The notes beneath the pieces were generated by a model. That model ran no database searches. It was not told the origin of the DNA and was given only the letters and a program-made list of their open reading frames with translations. 64,000 nt of DNA, from assembly GCA_037043015.1 (NCBI GenBank), contig CM073331.1:3617501-3681500 (forward strand). The letters are read 5' to 3'. Origin of the DNA: Bryum argenteum. Taxonomy: Eukaryota > Streptophyta > Bryopsida > Bryales > Bryaceae. Shown one piece after another: positions 12,339 through 22,797 of this stretch; positions within the stretch are counted from its first letter, which is position 1, and each line of letters opens with the position of its first letter. The position numbers and the translations under genes are program-made.

Positions 12339-13591
12339 GGAGCCTGTCTCTTTTCAACTTTAGCCACAGGCTTTGATCGACTTCGCTTCTTACTTGCAGA
12401 GTCATGACTTGTGCCTAGTTTCTGAGCAATGGACGTAGGTGTCCGTTGGTTTGGCTTGGAACTGTATGACACTGATTCAGGTTCTACAAACTCGTTCATC
12501 TTCTTCCTTGCAGATACCGAAGACCCTATTTCTTGGAAAGCTCATCACAATAAGCACTCTCATCAGAAGCTCATTTGAATAATGTCTTCCTCCTAGGTTG
12601 TGTTGCATCAGATTAGGTAATGTACTGCCCTTGGTGACCACGAAGGCTAGTTCTGTGAAAGGAACAAAAGTGAACCTCTTTCAACAGAAACAGTAACAGT
12701 AGATTTTCAGGCACTTGTATCATGGCATTCATTTGTCACGGGCATTCGCAGTGGAGTGTGAGGACATTTTGTCCCGTAATGTTATCGAGTCTGTTACTTA
12801 TCAAGGGTTGGCTGCAGCTTAAGACTTTATAACCTTCGCTGGTGACAAAGCTCTTGGAGTGACAGTAATCGATTGCTTACTACGTTGTTCAAAGCATTCC
12901 GTGGTCGTGCAAGGATAGACAGGGTTTGAGCTCTAGTTCATTTGACTTCTAATCATGAGATGTGAACATGTCGATGATATAGAAAATGTTGTAACCCAAT
13001 TAGATGGCTGATGGAGGGTACTACCTCTCCTGCTCATGAACTATTTCTCTTTGTCATAGATCAAGCCTTCCTGAATTCGAACCGTGTACAAAGTTCAGTT
13101 CCTTACAGGGACATACCATGCGGGCAGGAAATTGTGAACTCGACTTAATGCGATAATCATGCATCTCGAGTTCTGAATGTTGACTGCATCTCGAATCTCA
13201 GATGTTGACTACAATTAGTATTTTATGTAACAGGACTGGATTGAACCGGGTCCAACAGTCACTCAGAAGTTCGCGACTTGAAACTCAACATTGAAACTTT
13301 AATGCTAAAGATAAGAATTGCAGTGAACAAATTCCCCGGATACCTTCTCCTCGATTGTCTGAGTCAAAATTGTACAGAAGTTGAGGGACACTCAACAATT
13401 AAGGCTACGCTAATGAGCATGTTCTTCCATAAAAGATTGCTCCAATATGTAGCCTTACCAAGCTCCCCACGTTCCAGAGAGAAGGATCTCAGTGCAGATG
13501 CGGTCACAGAATTCTGCAAGTACTAGGCAATTTTCCTACAGCACCCGACTCCGAGGCTGAAACGGACCAGGTAAAGGCACTAAAGTGAGAA
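12339..13591. other. Spacer between the two NDUFA6 copies
   Basis: Unique sequence between the convergent genes, probably including both 3' UTRs. No coding region is supported; the ATG frame at 13278-13526 (82 codons) looks random. TTCTTCCTTGCAG near 12501-12513 could be a splice acceptor for a 3' UTR intron, but this is speculative. Confidence 0.5.
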
Positions 13592-14230
13592 GGCACACCA
13601 ATTTGTAGGTTCCTCAGTTATTCCCCCGATAGAAATTCCTCAAAAACTCCGACTCCCCCTTGTACGACTCGCCTAGCTTCAACACGTCTCCCGTTAGCCC
13701 CTCCCTTCCGATAATATACTGCGACAGCAGATGATGCCTCTGCTTCGAATGATCAATGCAGTATTGCAGTTCTTCGCGCCCCTTGAACACTAGCATGTCA
13801 ATCACCTGCACTCACCACCATTCACTTCATGCACCAGCCAATTTCTACCCCCGATCCCTGCCCAATGCGCTAGAATGCCAAACATCAAACCCTAAATTCG
13901 GGCACGCACCTTGGGATTGGTGTTGTGGTGGTGCTTCCGAAACTCCAGCGCAATTTTGGACCGCAACTCCGACAACGTGATGACGTCGTAGAGATTGTAG
14001 CGATCCATGATGGACGGCAGCGCCCTGCAAGCTTCCCGGAAGAAATCCGTGGCTCGCTGCTGAGCCTCCCCTAATGACTTCGACCCCGGGCCCGTCTTCG
14101 TCACGCGCAGGTTCTTGATCATGCCTGCCATCGCCATCTTGCCCAGCCCGCACCTCAATGCTGCGGATTCCTCAATCACCTGGAGCAATGCGACCCTCCC
14201 TTCCTTCGTTAGGGCTCGCTCTCTTTGATG
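13592..14230 (-). repeat. Right arm of NDUFA6 inverted duplication
   Basis: Reverse-complement partner of 11701-12338. The coding differences I can see are synonymous (for example CTA versus CTC Leu in YNLYD, and AAC versus AAT for the last Asn). Divergence begins abruptly upstream, where the two 5' flanks share only patches such as GAAGAAT and CATTC. Confidence 0.85.
13614..14137 (-). CDS. NADH dehydrogenase (complex I) subunit NDUFA6/B14, LYR protein, copy 2
   Basis: Mirror copy of the gene at 11794: exon 1 is 14137 down to 13910, the intron 13909-13806, exon 2 13805 down to 13614. The predicted 139-residue protein appears identical to copy 1, with the LYR-family core and the KQRHHLLSQYI segment. 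Intron length and splice sites are the same. Its promoter differs from copy 1 beyond about 90 bases upstream of the ATG, so the two copies may be expressed differently. Genes are tail to tail with about 1.3 kb between stop codons, so read-through from both would give complementary RNA. Confidence 0.9.
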
Positions 14231-14927
14231 AGGATGCTCGCATTCTTCGTTGGTGTCGGGAGGTCTGTGAGCTCGGTGTATACCCGGACCGATACCCTCC
14301 TGTGTACCGGTCTTCGTTCGTTGCGAAGCCACCCGAGGTTTCTCGTTGTCACGGGTGGGATCGATGGATACCCGATACCCGCTTTACCCCCAAAAGTTCA
14401 ATCCGGCCGGATTTGGGCTTTCATGGTTTTGAATACCTTATGTGAAGTATTCACTCGTGGGGGTAAAAAGTTTCAACTTTTTCCTTGAAATTAGCAAGCT
14501 AGTGAATGACTTTCTTAAGTTATTTCACAAGTTGATTTGTAAAATTTGAGATGTAAAATTTTGTAGATTACTAGGATGAGAATTTTTTTATTAAAATTCA
14601 AAACTTTTCAGTGATGTGTTTACAATATCATGAGTATGGGTATTCATTGGTAAGTATGTATGTATACATGGTATTGGGCAAAGTATGGTAAAAGTACATA
14701 AATATTCTTATACCCTAAGAACCTCGCTAGGAAAGTGTTTATAAAATTTGATAAAAAGTACATCATTGTTGCATACATCGGGATAAACAACTTAGAACTT
14801 GTTTGCTATATCTCATAACTTCATATGCAATAACATGTGCAACTATCTTCTAAATTCTTCTCAATTATGATCTGATGCAAAAGGCATTCTAAATCTTCAA
14901 GTCTTGGATCTTATTTTGTGGATCATC

Positions 14928-15278
14928 CTAATCGAGTAAAAAATGTTCCAAATAGTCTAATCCATCAAGTTGTCTTGATTTAAGTGCACCAACCTCACTA
15001 GTTTGTTGAAATGTTGATTTGACCTTGTCAATAAATTTGGTGAGATGAGCTCCGTCATATTGTGGTGTCAAAATGTGCCCCAATTTCCTCAAATCATTAA
15101 GTACTCCATCTAGGTTTTGTGGTGGTGGTGGGGCTCCTGTGTCATCAATATCAATGGACTCATAGAAATTGATTCCATCAAATTGGGGTGTTACCTTGCA
15201 AACAGTCATGGCATTTTTTTCTCGAATATTTGCAAATTGTTGCTTGAACCACTTTTTCATATTTTCAACTTCTGTCAT
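14928..15278 (-). CDS. Hypothetical protein, 116 aa
   Basis: An ATG-started frame of 116 codons. The protein begins MTEVENMKKWFKQQFANIRE, has a central CKVTPQFDGINFYES segment and a short Pro run (GAPPPP), and ends in an acidic LDYLEHFLLD. Helical character and many charged residues suggest a soluble or coiled protein; I do not recognise it. The central segment recurs, with substitutions that keep the frame, at about 24400-24560, so the sequence is a repeated family, either a small gene family or part of a larger transposon gene. No intron or partner exon is obvious. The flanks 14231-14927 and 15279-15781 hold nothing else I can name. Confidence 0.35.
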   Translation of the reverse strand: MTEVENMKKWFKQQFANIREKNAMTVCKVTPQFDGINFYESIDIDDTGAPPPPQNLDGVLNDLRKLGHILTPQYDGAHLTKFIDKVKSTFQQTSEVGALKSRQLDGLDYLEHFLLD

Positions 15279-15781
15279 TTTGATCCAGAAGTAAATTGAT
15301 TCCCTACTTGTCGATCTTGAACAAATGTGTAGTTCTTCTTAAGTAGCATGTACAAATCAGTCGAATAAAAGAAAAAGAATGTTATGTTCTGAATGAAAGA
15401 TGATTGACTTATATATGACTTGAAGTATCTTAATGTAAAACGTAAAAGTTGTCAAACTCTGTAAAAAAAAAAAGTTGTCAAACTCTGTAATAAGTAAAAG
15501 AAGCCCCCTAGTATACTTTAATCACATTTTTATGTACGACTGTTCATACCGCAAGTACCATGGTATCGAACATTCATCGCGACCCTGCGATAGAAGCTGC
15601 AGAAGCTCCGACAACAGTCGGGAGCGGGGAAGTGCGACAGCAGTCGGGAGCGGGGAAGTGCGACAGAAGTCATGGGGAGGGGGAGCGCGGCTAGGATTGC
15701 TCATTGAGCAATCCCTATACTACCGTAGTTGTTACGTGACAAGGATTCCTTCTCTAGTTCTAAATCTACAATTTGCCCTCA

Positions 15782-16020
15782 TCCCAATTCAGTCAAAATG
15801 ACATTATTTGGGTAAAATGGCACACCTCAACTTTCTGATCTGCAGTTCAAAAACCATGTGATATACATAATTTTAAGGTGATGTCAGGGAAAATGAGTGA
15901 CAATGTACGTAGAGAAGTGATATTACAAAAAATTGAGATATTACAGAATACACCATTTTGTATGAACACAAATGTAAGATCTAGTGTGACAAAATGAAAC
16001 ATGGCATAGTGCCATTTTAA
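15782..16020. mobile_element. MITE-B copy, left part (right end at 17356-17372)
   Basis: Family with ends like CCCAATTCCGTTAAAATG and the inverse; other copies lie at 36160, 50865 and 58902. Here the left end (CCCAATTCAGTCAAAATG) and body run to ...GCATAGTGCCATTTTAA at 16020. The missing end, CGGAATTGGGG preceded by TTAA, resumes at 17356. The 1.3 kb in between is inserted at the TTAA within the MITE's terminal repeat. Confidence 0.8.
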
Positions 16021-17355
16021 CCCTAAACCCCTAAACGTCCCTAGTGTCGAAAAACGACATTTTGGATGAAGGGCAGAAACTTTGAAGAGCCATAACTTCT
16101 TCATCCAAACTACGTTTTTGAAGAAATCACTTGGGTTAGGTCACAAATCAAGTCTAGTTTATGTGGTAAAAATTGCAGACTCATAAAATAAAGTATGAAT
16201 AAATGGCATGGATTTTAGCGAAGGCAGCTTTTGTTTTTGGGTTTTCAAACATTTGGCATGTTTTACCATTGCAAGCCAATTATGTGAATCTAAAATAGTT
16301 TTTCATGATTTTTTTTTCATAGGTTTGATATTTAGATGCATCCCAACAACTTTCTAGCTGGAATTTTTTTGATCTAAATAATTTTGGTATTGGCTTTGCA
16401 ATGATGTTTCTACGATGAAAAAAGTGAAAAAATGGATGATTTTTGAAGAGCAAGATCTCCTTCATCCACCGTTAGATTTGACTTTACTTTTTGGGATGGA
16501 TTCCAATTATAGTCTATTTTTAGTGCTAAAAACCTTGATCTAATCGAGGATATATTGAAGAAAAGGCATGGATTTGAGTGCGAGGGGTCTAGTTTTTGAC
16601 TATTTTTTCTTTTTAAAATTTTTGGCAGTTTTCACGACTACAAGGCTACTATTTGAGCCAAGATTTTTTTTTGATGAATTTTTTTGGTACATGAGTGTCT
16701 TTGAGATGAAGATGAACAACTTTCTAGTTGCTGATTTTTTGATTGCAAATTTCATGTTGGTAGTATTTTCACTCAAAGTGGAAATGATGATATTTTGTAT
16801 CCTGTTTTGCGCACTAATATGTTATGATCTCGCAATCCATGAGGTCCCATGAGTCAAGTTTTGGTCCACATGATCTACTACAAGTCTATTACAAGTTTGT
16901 ACGGTTGAGATCTAAATAGCTTATCTTTATTTTCATCTATATCACTTTTTTTGAAAATGAGTTTTTGGCTAAAAATACCCCAAGGACGTTTAGGGGTTAA
17001 ACGCCCAAGGTGACCCGAGGGCTCACCTTCCAACAGAATCTTCTCTGTAGCTCTCATTGTACTCAACTTTTCACTTATATTTTGATGTCAAATTGGTCAC
17101 CTTCTTATGATGCATTCAAAAAGTGAAATTTTACAATTCAAATCACAATTTGTATGTATGATTTTATGGTTTGAAAGGATTGTGGTAGGTAGCTTGGGGT
17201 TGTACATAACCTTGTAGGAGGTTGCAAGCTCATCATTGATTGGTGCATTCATGATGCCCTTGTTCAAAAAGTGCACTAATCATGATGCTCAAGTCCAAAA
17301 GATGTTGTGATCCAATTTTGTGCTGCCCGTTTCACACCCCATGGGCGTTTAAGGA
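16021..17355. mobile_element. MITE-A copy inserted in MITE-B, itself split by another element
   Basis: The MITE-A sequence is CCC at 16021-16023, then a target copy TAAA at 16024-16027, then (after the inner element) TTAA at 16997-17000 and ACGCCC onward to GGGCGTTTAAGGA at 17343-17355. It sits in the TTAA of MITE-B: TTAA at 16017-16020 on the left and 17356-17359 on the right. The body has the usual MITE-A blocks (GTAGCTCTCATTGTACTCAA, TTTTGATGTCAAATTGGTCA). Confidence 0.75.
16028..16996. mobile_element. Inner piggyBac-type element, 969 bp, inserted in a MITE-A terminus
   Basis: Perfect 13-base inverted ends CCCCTAAACGTCC (16028-16040) and GGACGTTTAGGGG (16984-16996), flanked by TAAA (decayed TTAA) and TTAA. 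The site it entered is the TTAA inside MITE-A's own terminus (CCC-TTAA-ACGCCC). The interior has no convincing gene; frames of 60-94 codons on either strand are AT-rich and unrelated to transposases. It is probably a non-autonomous element. Confidence 0.75.
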
Positions 17356-17775
17356 TTAACGGAATTGGGGTTCTTACAATAATAAGCTCAAACTTTCTTT
17401 CAAATACTTTTAATCTTCTTATCATGGCTGTAACTTCACATTTTTGTAAATAAAAGTATTGTGTACCTAGAACGTAACTTACAATTACTTACAATCCAAG
17501 TGACTTATAGTGCAAGTAGTAAGTGCACGGTGGTAACTGCGGGTAATACATTACACATGTATTGCCCAAGAGCGGCGTGCCCAGTAACTACAAAGCAAGG
17601 GCTTGTTCGCTCAGGCAGAAAAGAGCGGAACATAGGCTCTAGAAACACTTTTCACTAAGAGCCCCTTAACAAATCATGTATTCCCTACCTTTGACGACAA
17701 CATTGTAAGGATTTAGCATTTGTATAAGAATGACATAGCATATTAAATAAAATCTACTTCTATAACATAATACTG

Positions 17776-18440
17776 TTCGGCGATCCTTTCTACCTACCAG
17801 ACCTTCCTACCTACCAAGCCTTTCTACTCATCAAACCTTCCTACCCACCACACCTTCCTACCCAACGTACCAACCTACCATCTTACGAACTTACCAACCA
17901 ATCTATCTACCTATTCTTTTATGTTTTTGGATTACGTAATTAAAAATGAAATATTTTAAATTTATATTTAAAAAAAAAAAAAAAAAAACACAGGCATATA
18001 TATGGTAGACACGAGATACTTTCTAAAAATACCATATAAAGTGCTTCTCTATCGAGACGACGGGTACCTTACTATATACAAATAATAAACATAATATGAG
18101 GAAATGCTAAACACGAGATAATTCTATAAAAGTACCTTATAAAGAGCTTTGCTGTCGGGAGGACACGTACATTGCTAGTCTATATATATAATAAAATATT
18201 GTACGGCGATCCTTACTACCCACCAACGTACCAACCTACCAACCTACACACTTACCAACCTACCTGCCTACCTTCTTCTATGTTTTTAAAATTACGTATG
18301 AAAAACAAATAAAAAACAAAACACGGACGTATATAAAAATAAGCATAATGTGAGGAAATGGTAGACACGGGATAATTTTATAAAAGTACTATAAAAAGAG
18401 CTTTCCCGTCAGGACGTGGGGTACATTGCTAGTAATCAAT
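17776..18440. repeat. Degenerate tandem repeats (CTACC-rich and TAGACACGAGATA units)
   Basis: Two blocks rich in CCTACC/CCAACC, each beginning CGGCGATCC, alternate with three diverged units built around AGACACGAGATAATTCTATAAAAGTAC and ending in GTACATTGCTAG. The order suggests about three tandem copies of a ~200-base unit. No coding potential. CTAG endings recall Helitron termini, but no hairpin or A|T target is clear. Confidence 0.5.
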
Positions 18441-18568
18441 AATAAAATCACGATAACACACACATGGTATATATTGTATGTTTTATTGATGGTACGAAAC
18501 TAAAAACATGGTACAATAAGAGGTATGGTTTTATAAATAATAGAAAAAGCAAATCAATAATCTATACA

Positions 18569-19915
18569 TTACGATTTGGTATGGTGAATTACAAAACATT
18601 TACTCATACAAACTGATACATTACAAGTAGGACAATACCATTTGCATTTTTTTTTTGCAAACCACACACCGACGTCGAAGTTGAAGACTATTGTGTAGTG
18701 CAACTTTTTGGGATTTGGGACCGCCACCCCTGGCATACATGTTGTTTTCTCCATGGGCAAAATATTAGCAATTTCTACATAGAATTGTTAATGAGAGATA
18801 AGTTTAAATTCTCTATTTAACATTGCTTTTTTGTACGAATTATACGCATTCAAAAATGATTGATCTAATATATAAAAGTGTATTTTATGCTACCATTTGT
18901 GAACCGCTATTTGCAAAGAATAATAACCTCTCAATTGGTCATGCACATCAACACCCCTCATATGTTCTTGGTGATGCAACAAAACCGGGGTCGCCTAGAT
19001 ATTACTTCCCATATGCCAACGGGTTATAAACAAGGACTTTGAAGTATCTACTGAATTAAACGTTGTTGAAAGGAAAGAATCAAGCTTGTTCTCACACCAC
19101 GCCACGACCCACATCTTCTTGCTCGCATGGACGCGATACCAAAGTTCTCCCCGAGATTCTGCCGCCGGTGAGTTGGTAAGAGCTTGGGGTCACCCAATTT
19201 GATTTGTTCTACAAGTTCCTATCGCAAAAATCCCACGCTTCAACAAAGTCCAAAATAAACTAGGTGAGGTAAAAAATTGTCACACGTGGCAATGTGGTCT
19301 TTACCTTCTAGGCCTCCCATGAGGTTTAGCACCAATCTCCCTCCAACGTTGCCCTCCTCTTTGGAATCACTCGCCTCACAATAAATCTCAATCCTTTGCA
19401 CATACTTCGACTCACAATTAGCTATACACCATATCTTCAAACCCTATTGCCTAGATTTTGCTTTCATGTATTGACGAATGGGAGCGTACTTGTCGGTATA
19501 CTTTATAATCATTTCGTCTACGCATACGTTTTGTTCAAGGTTATAGTATGTAGAACACAAATTATTATGTAACCATTCAGTTTTGGCTAATTTATTGTAA
19601 GTAGGGCTGAATTTATCGGTACTAACATTTCTATTGTCAACCAAGTGCAAACATCTCAAAATGTCTTTAAATCTATTTCTACTCATGCATTTAGTAACTG
19701 CTTTGGTTATAAATAAATCATCAAAAGATTTTGACCAATGTAATCTAACATTAGGCATTTTTTTGGTAGGCATTAGCATAAGAATTCCAAAAAAAGTCAA
19801 AAGCTCCTTTACCGTCAACAACACCTACCGTTCACCTCTACGGGTCTTGCCTTCTTCATTGCTTGATGCGGCATACAAATTGGACATTCTAAAAATTCTC
19901 GGTAGCACTTGGTTA
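18569..19915 (-). pseudogene. piggyBac-family transposase remnant (DDE_Tnp_1_7)
   Basis: Read on the minus strand, consecutive open segments carry the hallmarks of piggyBac transposases in the right order. From 19824: KELLTFFGILMLMP and MSRNRFKDILRCLHLVDN; the first catalytic Asp in NVCVDEMIIKY. From 19440: a GIKIW-like segment (KIWCIANCESKYV), GGRLVLNLM and the second Asp in TCDNF. At about 18800-19000: GVDVHDQLRGYY (third Asp region) followed by KWW and NAYNSYKKAM. At 18569-18760: the Cys-rich tail CPTCNVSVC with CFVIHH. Stop codons interrupt the frame (for example after GERQ, near 19441 and in the VDxxD region), so it is non-functional as sequenced. The enzyme class performs cut-and-paste transposition into TTAA sites, which matches the MITE-A insertions in this window. 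Confidence 0.8.
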
Positions 19916-20822
19916 GGCCAAAATAATAAAAAAAAAGTCAACAGGATTTTGGCATAGAGTCAAGGGATCTACCATACCTTGGTTCCCCCCTAACCAAATA
20001 ACAGGGGATTGTTATTACAAGGTGAATTCCACATACCGGGGGCAAAACGCTCATTGACCGGTAAGTTAGAAAATTTAGTGGAAGTCAAATTACAATCTAA
20101 ACCTATTTCATTTGTTGGATTAGAAGAGGTTATAAACCGCTTCTTGAAATTTGGGGTCAATTGCAAATTGTTGATTTTTTTAATGTTATGTGAAACTTTG
20201 GATGATGATTGCCTAGGATAATAAGTACAATCGGAAGTGTTGTTGTTAGAGGCACTTGAGGTTGTAAGTCTAGAATCCCAAAGTTGGACCTCACTTACTC
20301 TACTATAATTCATATTTTCATCGACGAACTTTACAACGGCCTCATGTACAATAAATGTACCCCATGGTTCATACAACAAAACTCTTAGCATGTCAACAAC
20401 AAGTAATAGGTCAAAGAACTCATCCACCACCGTGGCCCAAAACATATCTGAATCTTGTGCATCACAATCTAAATAATGGGGTATTCAAATGAACCAATTC
20501 AAACTTAGGCACAATTACACATCTCCCAAGAATTCCAAGATCATACAAAGACAATAGCAAAGTTTTGTTTATATCACTCAAAATGATATTTCTACTAGAC
20601 AATGAAGAATTAATCCGAACTAATTCAAATTCACTTTGAGCTCTAGAATCTAAATTACAAAAGGATTGATCTTGTAAAGCCTCCACAAGTAAATTGATGT
20701 GACCTCCTTCGGGTTGATTACTCTGCAAAAACCCACCAAAATCATGAGCAGGATTTTCAAGTAGAGAATCCACTGTGGTTGCATTTACACTTTGACCAGA
20801 GGGGTGTAACATAGACTTACTT
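19916..20822 (-). pseudogene. Possible N-terminal part of the piggyBac-related ORF
   Basis: Two long AT-rich frames (20445 to 19990, and the distal part of the frame ending at 20462) lie directly upstream of the transposase remnant on the same strand and change only by short interruptions. The translated text is Asn/Ser-rich with acidic stretches (MFWATVVDEFFDLL, LVVDML), without a domain I recognise. piggyBac proteins usually have a variable acidic N-terminal region, so this is a reasonable assignment by position and base composition only. Confidence 0.3.
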
Positions 20823-20825
20823 GAT

Positions 20826-22002
20826 GAGTTGGGATTCCGACGCTTCCTACCACTAGCCTTCGTACCAGACGTCCCTATTGGATGGGTGTGCTCTGGGGCT
20901 GGAGTCTGGCTCCCCGTGCAAACTAACCTGGGCATGAGCGGAGTATACAATCCCTCTACGGATTGTTCCAGCACGAGCTGGCCACCCGCATCCAGCTCCA
21001 AGCGCTGTCGCACCAATCGCCGATCACTTGTAGGGAAATCAACGCCGCTAAGGAGGACGACTTGGTCGAATGCAGCTCCTGAGCCATGGACTGCAGCGTC
21101 CCTGCTCAGGTCGATATCACCTCCATCATTGGACCTTGAGCGTACTGATCGTTGCTGACCCTGCCAACTACACCGAATCCACCCGGCAACTCCTGCACTC
21201 ACTCAAGCAAACTGGAAGGTCTCGGCAACAAATCTAATTTGTTGTCGATGATTTGAGATGGATGTGAGCAGTGCAGTCACCAAATTTAGGATCAAAAAGC
21301 TGGTTCCTGTATTCTTATCTTGCATTGCGATTCTCTGTGTAGGTTGCTTCCGTATTTATTTTCTTGTCATCGATATCCATCTACTTCATATATAAGAAAT
21401 AATCACAAGGTTTTTTGCGAAGGTTGAGTAGGAGTCTTTTGCATAACTTCCTGATTGCTCACGAAACTGCATACTTACTAAAGCACCCACTAACGCACTG
21501 GTCTCATCAATCAATCGATCATAGCTAATTAGCTTGCTAAGTTTTAATTCAGCATTCTAGAAAACTGTGCAACTTGGAATGAGGAATCGAACTTCCTAAT
21601 TAATTCTTATAAATAAGAGAACTTGCAATCAGAGGTGCTAATCAATCCTACAAACATCTCGAATAAAACAAAATAGGGCAGACGGAGACATACCGAGACC
21701 GTGGGTGACTGAGGCCGAAATTGCCTTCCCTGAGATCGTTGCTATAGGACCTGCTTGCATCACTGGAACACCTGAGGCGTGACAACTTCGGGCCTTGATA
21801 ACACCTCTGGTGCAGTTGTGATTACCTGAGGTTCTAATCTTGCACTACCAAAGCACCCAGCTTTATCAATTTTGACAGTTCTTATGATCCCTAAATCGTG
21901 AACGCTAGAGATTGGGTTTTGTGACTCACCAGAATTGTTGCCCCTCCCGGTGGAACTTCTTGGAGACTTCATTAGGCTACCAAACCTCCCTGATGAATTC
22001 AT
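20826..22002 (-). other. GC-rich exon-like segments of an unidentified gene
   Basis: Composition changes sharply at about 20825 from AT-rich to GC-rich. On the minus strand an open segment 21202 to about 20926 reads like coding sequence (VLLSGVDFPTSDRRLVRQRL, LDAGGQLVLEQSVEGLY) and is bounded by a GTGAGTGCAG acceptor-like start and an AG|GTTAGT donor-like end. Further upstream, 22002 to about 21765 starts ATG (MNSSGRFGSLMKSPRSSTGR) and continues through possible exons. I could not assemble a family match. It may be a host gene truncated by the piggyBac element downstream, or a spurious reading. Confidence 0.3.
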
Positions 22003-22222
22003 TTACAGAACCGCTAAAACTGAACTGAATTGAACCGCCATTACCATGAGCTGCAAGGTACCTGCAAAGCAGGATTATCGCTTTTTGATAGCTAAGCATA
22101 TGATTCGCAGGGCATTAAATGAGAGGTTTTTTAAGATTTCAAAATATAAGACCTCACAATTTTTAATTTTTTTTTTAATTTTTAATTTTTAATTTTTTGA
22201 TTAAATAAATTTTAAAATTTTA

Positions 22223-22590
22223 ATAAGATTGATATATGATATCATGATTATATTAGACTTATTCAACTATATAGATTTATTATATATCCATTATATATTG
22301 ATAATTATATAATTTAAATATATTGATAGATAAATTTGATTGATATATTGATTGATATTACAATAGATTTTAATTCAAGTTATCAATAATTTATTTTCAT
22401 GTAATTAGAAGCATAATAATAAATGCACTCTGCGTCACTCCGAACATCACCTATAGTTCCATTTTTGATTAGTAACAACACGTTATGTTTGTATATACGA
22501 CAAGTATGAATTCCTATCCTGTGGAAAAACTAAAAATAAGGTGAATTTGAACTGATATGAATTCCATAAAAAATTTGGAATTGCGTATAA
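22223..22590. repeat. AT-rich direct repeat, second copy at about 24612-24937
   Basis: Shares TATGATATCATGATTA, GGCACTCTGCGTCACTCC-like and AACTAAAAATAAGGTGAA blocks with 24612-24937, in the same order and orientation. The pair brackets the duplicated Agenet region. No coding capacity. Flanking sequence 22003-22222 and 22591-22797 is AT-rich with nothing recognisable. Confidence 0.6.
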
Positions 22591-22797
22591 ATAAAACTTG
22601 GTAAACATTTATGCAAAGACTATTCATTTTTTTTTAGTACTCAAATCTAGATTATTTTTAAACATATATTTTTTTTATCCCAAGGACACAAACTCATTGT
22701 AATATTTTCTCATTCACGCATCCTAAAGTAACAGCTGTATGCACTGATGTATGGTGTTCTATACTCACTTGGAACATTTTTAGCATGAGACGAAGGG

